A stretch of 10,001 bases of DNA from an uncultured Microbacteriaceae bacterium. Lineage in GTDB: Bacteria; Actinomycetota; Actinomycetes; Actinomycetales; Microbacteriaceae. Where the stretch lies: contig CAKUJB010000053.1 in the NCBI GenBank assembly GCA_934661165.1, positions 1-10,001 of the forward strand, in the 5' to 3' direction. Positions 1-5,463 of the stretch are shown in pieces; position 1 is the first letter of the stretch, and every line of letters starts with the position of its first letter. The notes beneath the pieces are model-generated. The model was not told the DNA's origin. It worked only from the letters and a program-made list of their open reading frames with translations, and did no database searches. The position numbers and the translations under genes were made by a program.

Positions 1-63
1 TTCCTCATCGACGCGAAGATCGAGGGCTTCGCCTCGCCGCTCATGGAGCAGGACATGCACTGA
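1..63 (+). CDS. C-terminal end of an unidentified protein (partial)
   Basis: Only the last 20 codons and a TGA stop (61-63) are in the window; the gene begins to the left. Every one of the 20 codons ends in G or C, which fits the coding bias of the real genes here and supports this frame. The peptide ends in SPLMEQDMH. It is too short for me to assign a family. It runs towards the minus-strand DUF559 gene, so the two are convergent, with a palindromic repeat in the space between their 3' ends. As the edge of a possible aromatic catabolism locus it could belong to the same pathway, but nothing in the sequence shows this. Confidence 0.65.
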   Translation, partial: FLIDAKIEGFASPLMEQDMH

Positions 64-93
64 CGCGCCACGCGCATTCGTCCCCTCGCGTCC

Positions 94-194
94 CGCATTC
101 GTCCCGTCACGCCTGCGCGAATGGCGGGCGAATGCGCGAATGGCGGGTCTGCGCACGCCCAGGCCCGCCATCGGGTGCGTCGCCCGCCATTCAC
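94..194 (+). repeat. Palindromic repeat, left copy (REP-like)
   Basis: This extragenic element shares its order of blocks with a second copy at 1177-1268. It starts with CGCATTCGTCCCGTC (94-108). Two copies of CGAATGGCGGG (118-128, 137-147) follow, with GAATGCG between them, then a short CTGCG/CCCAG stem. The inverted halves CCCGCCATCG (164-173) and CCCGCCATTC (183-192) complete it. The nested inverted repeats could fold as a long hairpin, more degraded in the inner stem than the right copy. It lies between the convergent 3' ends of the left-edge gene and the DUF559 gene, a usual place for REP-like elements. A further CGCATTCGTCCC occurs just upstream at 73-84. The family is not one I recognise by name. 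Confidence 0.75.
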
Positions 195-254
195 GTCGAG
201 AGGAATGCGCGGACGGGCGCGACCGGCACGGCGTGCTGATCCGAGCGGCGCGCC

Positions 255-1070
255 TCAGCGGTGGAGTCCGCGCTCGATCGCACCGATGATCCGGCCCGCC
301 GTCTCGGGCCATCGCCGCAGGATCTGCACGAAGTCGAAGCGCAGCGGCGTGCAGTCGTGCAGGCGCAGCAGGGCGTCGTGCGCGATATCGGACCGCCGCT
401 GCCGTGCATCCCGGTGGTACTCGTAGCCGTCCGCCTGCACGACGAGACGGTCGCCGATGAGGAAATCGACACGATGTCCCAGCAGCGGCACCTGCTGTCG
501 GAACGGGATGCCGAGCTCGAGCAGGCCGTGCCGGAGCACGGACTCCAGCGGGGACTCGGACAGCGCCGTCGCCGTGCGGGCGAGCCCGCGCGCCGCGTCA
601 CCGTGCCACGGCGCCGCCCGGAGTGCCGCGGGTGAGATCCGACCGCGCCGCAGCGCGGACTCCCACACGACGAGCGCATCCCGTGGCGCGAGGCAGGTCG
701 CCACATGGGCGAGGACGTCGAGGATCGGCACGACGAGCGGGTCGATCGGCTCGCCGATGAGCTCGGCGCGATGCATCCGCAGTCCTGCGACGCCGCGCGC
801 ATTCGCGTGTCCGGGCCGCCACAGATGCAGGCGCTCGTCGGGCTCGAGCACCTCGATGCCGAGGTGCTCGGCGGCCGTGACGCAGGTGAGCCGGCCGTGA
901 TGCCGTGCTGCGTCGCGCAGCAGTGGTGGGGCGACGTTCGTCGCGACCCAGGCGCGGCCGACGGCCTCGAGCCCGGCGAGTCGGATGTGGCGCGAGGTGA
1001 AGCCCGCCCTCGCCAGGTCGCGGCGATGCGCGATCCCGCGATGCGCATCGAGCCAGGCACGTGGGTCCAC
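255..1070 (-). CDS. AbiEi-like N-terminal / DUF559 C-terminal protein
   Basis: About 271 residues from GTG at 1070. The N-terminus (residues about 5-35, GIAHRRDLARAGFTSRHIR) looks like the winged-helix segment of AbiEi-family antitoxins. The C-terminus (about 175-271) is a DUF559 domain, related to Vsr/PD-(D/E)XK nucleases, with VDFLIGDRLVVQADGYEYH carrying D202, Q212 and D214, and it ends in the typical IERGLHR. Such fusions are frequent in actinobacteria and usually have no demonstrated function. The start is uncertain: GTG1070 lacks a clear ribosome binding site. The frame stays open to ATG at 1181 and 1265, but that extension runs through CCACAGG repeats and the palindrome and looks non-coding. 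Codon bias is weaker than in the catabolic genes, which hints at separate ancestry. No cognate AbiEii toxin is present. Confidence 0.75.
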   Translation of the reverse strand: MDPRAWLDAHRGIAHRRDLARAGFTSRHIRLAGLEAVGRAWVATNVAPPLLRDAARHHGRLTCVTAAEHLGIEVLEPDERLHLWRPGHANARGVAGLRMHRAELIGEPIDPLVVPILDVLAHVATCLAPRDALVVWESALRRGRISPAALRAAPWHGDAARGLARTATALSESPLESVLRHGLLELGIPFRQQVPLLGHRVDFLIGDRLVVQADGYEYHRDARQRRSDIAHDALLRLHDCTPLRFDFVQILRRWPETAGRIIGAIERGLHR

Positions 1071-1120
1071 GCGCCGAGTCTGGCGCGCGCGCCGTTGCGG
1101 GACGGGCCGAGGCCGAGGAA

Positions 1121-1165
1121 CCTGTGGACAGTCCCGGCCGACCGCCGCCTGTGGGGGACCTGTGG
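1121..1165 (-). promoter_or_regulatory. Cluster of three CCACAGG heptamers upstream of the DUF559 gene
   Basis: On the minus strand CCACAGG occurs three times in 45 bp (1121-1127, 1148-1154, 1159-1165), about 50-95 bp upstream of the proposed GTG start. The first is part of CTGTCCACA (1123-1131), one mismatch from the DnaA-box consensus TTRTCCACA. The cluster argues that this stretch is a leader or promoter rather than coding sequence. No convincing -10/-35 pair was found. Its function is unknown. Confidence 0.4.
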
Positions 1166-1176
1166 CGGCGACGCCG

Positions 1177-1268
1177 CGCATTCGTCCCGTCGCGAATGGC
1201 GGGTGAATGCGCGAATGGCGGGCCTGCGCATTCGCAGACCCGCCATTCGGCGCATTGCCCGCCACTCA
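1177..1268 (+). repeat. Palindromic repeat, right copy (long near-perfect hairpin)
   Basis: This is the second copy of the element at 94-194, in the same orientation. It opens with the identical 15-mer CGCATTCGTCCCGTC (1177-1191). The core 1194-1267 is a long imperfect palindrome. CGAATGGCGGG (1212-1222) pairs perfectly with CCCGCCATTCG (1239-1249), with an inner CTGCG/CGCAG stem (1224-1228/1233-1237) and a CATT loop. AATGCG (1206-1211) pairs with CGCATT (1251-1256), and GGCGGG (1198-1203) pairs with CCCGCC (1258-1263). It lies about 40 bp downstream of the ligM-like stop, so it would fold in that transcript and could stop transcription or protect the 3' end, though no T-run follows the stem. 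Confidence 0.8.
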
Positions 1269-1308
1269 GCGCAGGGCTCCGAGTGAGCCCGCCCAGTGGC
1301 GGATCGGC

Positions 1309-2709
1309 TCAGCTGGCGTAGCCGGTGCGCCAGCCGCCCTGGTACTCGCCGCGCGCGGTCTCCGCGTAGGGGACCGGCGAGACGATCGCGCGGACGGCGA
1401 CCTGGCGGTGCGGCTCGACCGTCGTCTTGCCCGAGTTGGGCTGCTCGCCCCACAGGACGCGGACCTCGGCGCCGAGTGGCACATCGGGGTTGACCGTCGC
1501 CAGCGAGAGCCCGCGGCGCTCATTCGCCGTGACGCCGGTGAAGAGCGAGAGGCCCACGACGTTGTCGTCCGCATCCACCACGGCGTCGAAGTTCGACGAG
1601 CCGTAGTTCGCGTTCGGCAGGTCGAAGAACATCGCTGGCTCCTGGTCGCGGTCGACGAACGACGCCCAGATCGCGGCGAGGTCCTCGTCGTTCCAGGCGA
1701 GCGTCACCTTGCGGCGCTGCGTGGCCGGGTCGATCGCCTCGAGCGCGTCGCGGCCGATGAAGTCGTGGTCGAACTTCACGAACGAGCCGTAGCCGAGCTC
1801 CCACGGGTTGAGGTAGTAGTCCTCGATGTTGTCCGAGACGAACGAGCCGGCGAGCGCGTTGATCGCCTCGTAGGACTTGACACCCGACCACTCGCGGAAG
1901 CCGCGCTCGGCCTCGGAGGAGTAGATCGCCGGCAGCGGCGAGGGGATCCAGCCGGACTCGAGCGTGTTCGAGGAGTAGGCACGCGAACCGCAGGGCTCGA
2001 TGCCGAACTCGGCGCCGGCCTCGAGGATGAGCTCGCGGACGCGGCCGTGCTGCTCGTAGGGGCCCCAGATCTCCAGGCCCGGCGCGCCGGCCATGCCGTG
2101 GCGCAGCGTGCGGATGTTCAGCCCGGCGACCTCGAGGTGGCCCATGTGGAAGAACTTGACCTGCTCGACCTTGCGGCCCGCGAGCTTCTCGATGATGTCC
2201 CAGGCCTTGGGGCCCTGGATCTGGAAGCGGTAGGAGGTGCGGGTGACGGCCTGGCCGTAGGGACGGGAGTTCGAGCGGTCGTCGTAGCGGGTCTCGACGT
2301 CGTAGCCGCCGGTCTCCGCCTGGTACTGCAGCCAGTTGGCGCCGGGGGCGCGGCCGACGTAGACGAGGTCGTCCTGCGCCTCGTGGAAGAGAATGCCGTC
2401 GCCGATGACGCCGCCGTTCGAGGCGACGGGGACGAACTGCTTCGCGCGGTCGACGGGGAAGTTCTCGAAGGAGTTGATGCCCGTCTCGGTGAGCAGGCGC
2501 AGCGCGTCGGGGCCCTTGACGTAGAAGTTGACCATGTGGTGCGTCTGGTCGTAGAGCACCGCGGTCTCGCGCCAGGCCTTCTGCTCGCGGCGCCAGTTCG
2601 TGAACTCGGCCGGGACGACCGGGTAGATGTACGTGCCGAGCTTCGAATTGCGAAGCAGGTCGACCGGGTTGCCGACCTCGTCGAGCAGCTGCTGGAGGTT
2701 CTCAGCCAT
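1309..2709 (-). CDS. ligM: LigM/DesA-like tetrahydrofolate-dependent aromatic O-demethylase
   Basis: A 466-residue GcvT-family aminomethyltransferase homologue that moves a methyl group from a methoxy-aromatic acid to tetrahydrofolate in the cytoplasm. From memory it is very similar along its whole length to Sphingobium SYK-6 LigM (vanillate/3-O-methylgallate O-demethylase, about 471 residues). Shared blocks include YDQTHHMV (about 53-60), VYVGRAPGANWLQY (117-129), TLRHGMAGAPGLEIWGPYE (201-219), SNTLESGWIPSPLPAIY (247-263) and GYGSFVKFDHDFIGRDALEA. Tyr29, Arg120 and Tyr245 fall where I recall the LigM catalytic Tyr31, Arg122 and Tyr247. ATG2709 follows AAGGGAG. The gene is divergent from galBCD, and an AT-rich operator lies in its probable promoter. 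The close relative DesA acts on syringate, so vanillate, 3-O-methylgallate and syringate are all possible substrates. Confidence 0.92.
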   Translation of the reverse strand: MAENLQQLLDEVGNPVDLLRNSKLGTYIYPVVPAEFTNWRREQKAWRETAVLYDQTHHMVNFYVKGPDALRLLTETGINSFENFPVDRAKQFVPVASNGGVIGDGILFHEAQDDLVYVGRAPGANWLQYQAETGGYDVETRYDDRSNSRPYGQAVTRTSYRFQIQGPKAWDIIEKLAGRKVEQVKFFHMGHLEVAGLNIRTLRHGMAGAPGLEIWGPYEQHGRVRELILEAGAEFGIEPCGSRAYSSNTLESGWIPSPLPAIYSSEAERGFREWSGVKSYEAINALAGSFVSDNIEDYYLNPWELGYGSFVKFDHDFIGRDALEAIDPATQRRKVTLAWNDEDLAAIWASFVDRDQEPAMFFDLPNANYGSSNFDAVVDADDNVVGLSLFTGVTANERRGLSLATVNPDVPLGAEVRVLWGEQPNSGKTTVEPHRQVAVRAIVSPVPYAETARGEYQGGWRTGYAS

Positions 2710-2771
2710 CGTTGACTTCTCCCTTGAAGGTGAGGAATGCGCGGACTCGCGCCGGGTGGTGTGTCGCGCCG

Positions 2772-2801
2772 AGTGTAGCGCAGAAAATACCTATCGCCAT
2801 A
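2772..2801 (-). promoter_or_regulatory. Probable ligM promoter
   Basis: On the minus strand TACACT (2777-2772) fits an actinobacterial -10 hexamer (TANNNT). About 16 bp upstream is TGGCGA (2799-2794), a poor -35. Transcription would start near 2765, giving a 5' leader of about 55 nt. The inverted repeat at 2783-2810 covers the spacer and -35 region, so a bound repressor would block RNA polymerase. This is predicted by eye only. Confidence 0.4.
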
Positions 2802-2810
2802 GGTATTTTC
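2783..2810. promoter_or_regulatory. AT-rich inverted-repeat operator, VanR/PadR-like
   Basis: A perfect dyad has 12-bp arms, GAAAATACCTAT (2783-2794) and ATAGGTATTTTC (2799-2810), separated by CGCC. It stands out as AT-rich in a GC-rich intergenic region between the divergent ligM-like and galB-like genes. As I recall, the Corynebacterium glutamicum vanillate repressor VanR (PadR family) binds arms AACTAACTAA and TTAGGTATTT with a 4-bp spacer. Here the spacer is also 4 bp and the right arm shares AGGTATTT. No PadR regulator gene is in the window. The dyad is directly seen; the VanR assignment is inference. Confidence 0.75.
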
Positions 2811-2813
2811 GAG

Positions 2814-2850
2814 ATTGTGAACAATATCGGCGACGGTCGTGGGTGATAAT
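2814..2850 (+). promoter_or_regulatory. Possible galB promoter and second small dyad
   Basis: GATAAT (2845-2850) matches a -10 hexamer in five of six positions and lies 40 bp before the galB-like start. At 17-18 bp upstream is ACAATAT (2821-2827), a weak -35. Overlapping it is a small dyad, ATTGT-GA-ACAAT (2814-2825), perhaps a second regulator site. The VanR-like operator lies just upstream of this promoter, so one repressor could control both directions. Low certainty. Confidence 0.35.
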
Positions 2851-2889
2851 GGTCCGGACCCGATCACCCGTCCTGAGGAGGCCCACCCC

Positions 2890-3630
2890 ATGTCCACGAT
2901 GCTCGTCGTCAGCGCCCACGCGGGCGACTTCGTCTGGCGCGCGGGGGGCGCGATCGCGTCCCACGTGCTCCGCGGCGGCCGTGCCGTGGTCGTCTGCCTC
3001 TCCTACGGTGAGCGCGGGGAGTCCGCGAGCCAGTGGCTCCAGGGCAAGACCCTCGAGGAGATCAAGGCGATCCGTGCGGAGGAGGCGCAGGCGGCCGCCG
3101 ACGCCCTCGGCGCCGAGATCCGCTTCCTCGACCTCGGCGACTACCCGCTGCGGGAGTCCGACGCGTCGATCGTCGCGCTCGTCAAGGTCATGCGCGAGGT
3201 CCAGCCGGACATCGTCCTCACCCACCCGCTCGAGGACCCGTACAACGGCGACCACCCCGCCGCGGCGCGGATGACGCTCGAGGCGCGGGTCCAGGCGCAG
3301 GCGATCGGCGTCGCTGTCGACGGCCGCACGCCGACGAAGGACGAGATCATCGGCGCCCCGCCCGTCTTTTTCTTCGAGCCGCACCAGCCCGAGATGTCCG
3401 GCTTCAAGCCCGAGGTGCTCCTCGACGTCACCGCCGGCTGGGACCGCAAGCAGGCCGCGATGGAGACGCTCCCCGCCCAGAAGCACATGTGGGAGTACTA
3501 CACGCAGCTCGCGATCCGCCGCGGCGTCCAGCTCAAGCGCAACGCGGGCCCGAACCTCGGCCTGCCGGTCTCGATCATGGCCGAGGCCTACATGCGGTAC
3601 TACCCGCAGGTCACCGACACGCTCGCGTAG
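2890..3630 (+). CDS. galB: GalB-like 4-oxalomesaconate hydratase (PIG-L/LmbE fold)
   Basis: A 246-residue protein of the PIG-L zinc-hydrolase family. Many members are N-acetylglucosamine deacetylases, but Pseudomonas putida GalB has this fold and hydrates 4-oxalomesaconate (enol form) to 4-carboxy-4-hydroxy-2-oxoadipate. The first metal motif reads SAHAGDF (His10, Asp13) and a later metal His is in NGDHP (His122). The family block LSYGERGES is at 38-45 and THPLEDPYNGDHP at 111-123. ATG2890 is chosen because GAGGAGG (2875-2881) precedes it by 8 nt; the frame is open upstream to ATG2839, which lies inside the promoter region. Assignment to GalB rather than a deacetylase rests on the immediately following galC- and galD-like genes. 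It is the first gene of the plus-strand operon, 13 nt before galC. Confidence 0.87.
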   Translation: MSTMLVVSAHAGDFVWRAGGAIASHVLRGGRAVVVCLSYGERGESASQWLQGKTLEEIKAIRAEEAQAAADALGAEIRFLDLGDYPLRESDASIVALVKVMREVQPDIVLTHPLEDPYNGDHPAAARMTLEARVQAQAIGVAVDGRTPTKDEIIGAPPVFFFEPHQPEMSGFKPEVLLDVTAGWDRKQAAMETLPAQKHMWEYYTQLAIRRGVQLKRNAGPNLGLPVSIMAEAYMRYYPQVTDTLA

Positions 3631-3643
3631 GACGGAGACGCGC

Positions 3644-4351
3644 ATGGCACGGCACAGGATCGTCACGGGGCACCCGAAGGCGGACGCCGCGGTCGCCGCA
3701 GCGCTCGCGCAGTACGGCTCCGCGACGGTGCACGAGGCGATGGGGCGCATCGGCTATGCCGGACACCGCATTCGTCCCGTCCAGCAGGGCGCCGCGATCG
3801 CCGGCACCGCGGTGACCGTCAGCTGCGCCCCCGGCGACAACCTCATGATCCACGCGGCGATCGAGCAGGCGGGCGAGGGCGACGTCATCGTCGTCGTGCC
3901 CGTCACCGACTCGGCGTTCGGCTTCATCGGGGAGCTCATGGCGACGCAGATGCAGGTGCGCGGCGTGCGCGGCTACGTCACCTCGGGCGGCGTGCGCGAC
4001 ACGGACGAGCTGCGCCGCATGGGCTTCCCCGTGTGGTCGAAGTACGTCGCGGCCGAGGGCACCGTCAAGGACACCCCTGGCTCGGTCAACGTCCCGGTCG
4101 TGCTCGACGGCGTCCTCGTCGAGCCGGGCGACGTCGTCGTCGCGGACGATGACGGGGTGACGATCGTGCCGCGGCGGCTCGCGGCCGAGGCGCTCGCGGC
4201 GTCGAAGGCCCGCGCCGAGCGCGAGGCCGCCGCCCGTCGCCGCTACTACGACGGCGAGATCTCGATGGACGTCAACGGCCTGCGCCCGGTCATGGCCGAG
4301 CTCGGCATCGAGACGGTCGCATGGAGCGAGTCGACGGAGTCGTCCCGGTGA
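3644..4351 (+). CDS. galC: GalC/LigK-like 4-carboxy-4-hydroxy-2-oxoadipate aldolase (RraA fold)
   Basis: A 235-residue RraA-fold class II pyruvate aldolase that cleaves 4-carboxy-4-hydroxy-2-oxoadipate to pyruvate and oxaloacetate, the last step of the gallate and protocatechuate 4,5-cleavage routes, with a divalent metal. The family signature is clear: GELMATQMQVRGVRG (96-110) then SGGVRDTDEL (114-123). Arg118 and Asp119 correspond to the conserved Arg-Asp that binds substrate and metal. The C-terminal RRRYYDGEISMDVNG segment (198-212) is typical of the LigK/GalC/ProA group and absent from true RraA, a regulator of RNase E. GGAG precedes ATG3644. It overlaps galD by four bases (GTGA). The codons for His41-Val46 contain the 15-mer CGCATTCGTCCCGTC that also opens both palindromic repeats. 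Confidence 0.92.
   Translation: MARHRIVTGHPKADAAVAAALAQYGSATVHEAMGRIGYAGHRIRPVQQGAAIAGTAVTVSCAPGDNLMIHAAIEQAGEGDVIVVVPVTDSAFGFIGELMATQMQVRGVRGYVTSGGVRDTDELRRMGFPVWSKYVAAEGTVKDTPGSVNVPVVLDGVLVEPGDVVVADDDGVTIVPRRLAAEALAASKARAEREAAARRRYYDGEISMDVNGLRPVMAELGIETVAWSESTESSR
4336..4339 (+). promoter_or_regulatory. Ribosome binding site deciding the galD start
   Basis: GGAG lies within the end of galC, 8 nt before GTG4348. The GTG overlaps the galC TGA as GTGA, a common translational-coupling arrangement. This makes GTG4348 a better start than the in-frame ATG4321, which would overlap galC by 31 bp and has no good ribosome binding site. Confidence 0.6.
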
Positions 4352-5430
4352 GCCTCGCGTCCGAGGGGATCCCCGCCATGCTCATGCGCGGCGGGACCTC
4401 GAAGGGCGCGTTCTTCCTCGCCGAGGACCTGCCGGCCGATCGCGCGGAGCGGGACCGCGTGCTGCTCGAGATCATGGGCACCCCCGACCCGACGCAGATC
4501 GATGGCGTCGGCGGCGCGCACCCGCTGCGCTCGAAGGTCGCGATCGTCTCGCGCTCGGCCGAGCACGGCGTCGACCTCGACTACCTCTTCCTCCAGGTCG
4601 GCGTCGACGAGCCGACGGTCGCCGACGCGCAGACCTGCGGCAACATCGTCGCGGGCGTCGGCCCCTTCGCCGTCGAGCGCGGCCTAGTCGAGCCCGGCGC
4701 GGCCACGACGAGCGTGACGATCCGGCTCGTCAACACAGGCGACCTAGCCGTCGAGACCTTCGCGACGCCCGGCGGCCGCGTCGACTACGCGGGCGACACC
4801 GCGATCGACGGCGTGCCCGGCACGGCCGCCGCCGTCGAGATCGAGCTCGGCGGCAGCGCGCCGACGAAGGCCGTGCTGCCGACCGGTCGCCTCCGCGACG
4901 AGCTCGACGGCCGCGAGGTCACGCTCGTCGACAACGGCATGCCCGTCGTGCTGCTGCGCGGCGAGGACTTCGGCGTCGCGGGCGACGAGACCCCGGCCGC
5001 GCTCGAGGCACGCGCCGACCTCCGGGCGGCGCTCGAGTCGATCCGACTGCAGGCCGGTGAGCTCCTCGGCCTCGGCGACGTCGCCGAGCAGACCGTGCCG
5101 AAGCTCGTGCTGCTCACCGCCCCGCGCGACGGCGGCGCGGTGGCGACCCGCACATTCATCCCGCATCGCGTCCACACCTCGATCGGCGTGCTCATGGCCG
5201 CCTCGGTCGCCGCGGGGATCGCGATCCCCGGCACGGTCGCCGACGGCATCGCCGTCGTCGGAGCGGACGAATGCGGTGTTGGCGGCGCGCTCGTCATCGA
5301 GCATCCGAGCGGGTCGTTCACGTCGAAGGTGCGACTCGTGCGCGCCGAGGACGGGGCGTGGCTCGGCTCGAGCATCTCGATCCGCACCGCCCGCAAACTC
5401 TTCGACGGCCGCGTCTTCCCGCGGTCGTAG
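4348..5430 (+). CDS. galD: GalD-like 4-oxalomesaconate tautomerase (PrpF family)
   Basis: 360 residues from GTG4348 (369 from ATG4321). I recall characterised GalD proteins at about 360 residues, which supports the later start. PrpF-family proteins have the diaminopimelate-epimerase fold. GalD converts the keto form of 4-oxalomesaconate, made by ring cleavage, to the enol form used by GalB. Family motifs are PAMLMRGGTSKGAFF (about 9-23), IDGVGGAHPLRSKVAIV (51-67) and DAQTCGNIVAGVGPF (93-107), with Cys97 as a candidate active-site residue. Sequence alone does not separate GalD from PrpF-type aconitate isomerases of the 2-methylcitrate pathway; the operon with galB and galC decides it. Near the C-terminus, codons for GADECG hold GGACGAATGCGG (5265-5276), the reverse complement of a motif found in galC and near the palindromic repeats. 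Confidence 0.9.
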   Translation: MSLASEGIPAMLMRGGTSKGAFFLAEDLPADRAERDRVLLEIMGTPDPTQIDGVGGAHPLRSKVAIVSRSAEHGVDLDYLFLQVGVDEPTVADAQTCGNIVAGVGPFAVERGLVEPGAATTSVTIRLVNTGDLAVETFATPGGRVDYAGDTAIDGVPGTAAAVEIELGGSAPTKAVLPTGRLRDELDGREVTLVDNGMPVVLLRGEDFGVAGDETPAALEARADLRAALESIRLQAGELLGLGDVAEQTVPKLVLLTAPRDGGAVATRTFIPHRVHTSIGVLMAASVAAGIAIPGTVADGIAVVGADECGVGGALVIEHPSGSFTSKVRLVRAEDGAWLGSSISIRTARKLFDGRVFPRS

Positions 5431-5463
5431 TCTGGAACCCAAGCACTCAAGGAGGACCCTCCG

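Noticed and set aside
118..1268. CRISPR array suggested by repeated CGAATGGCGGG units
   Set aside because: Units are 11 bp, palindromically arranged, in two clusters about 1 kb apart, with no regular unique spacers and no cas gene.
1207..2715. Long plus-strand open frame of about 500 codons
   Set aside because: It is antisense to the strongly recognised LigM-like gene. Its protein is low-complexity (V, R, D, L, A rich), as expected from the complementary frame of GC-rich coding DNA.
2890..3630. N-acetylglucosamine deacetylase (mycothiol MshB-type) reading of the PIG-L protein
   Set aside because: The first motif is AHAGDF rather than the deacetylase PHPDDE form, and the gene is the first of a galBCD-like operon, so the hydratase is favoured.
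3644..4351. Ribonuclease E inhibitor RraA
   Set aside because: The fold is shared, but the C-terminal GEISMDVNG-type extension and the operon partners mark it as a GalC/LigK-type aldolase.
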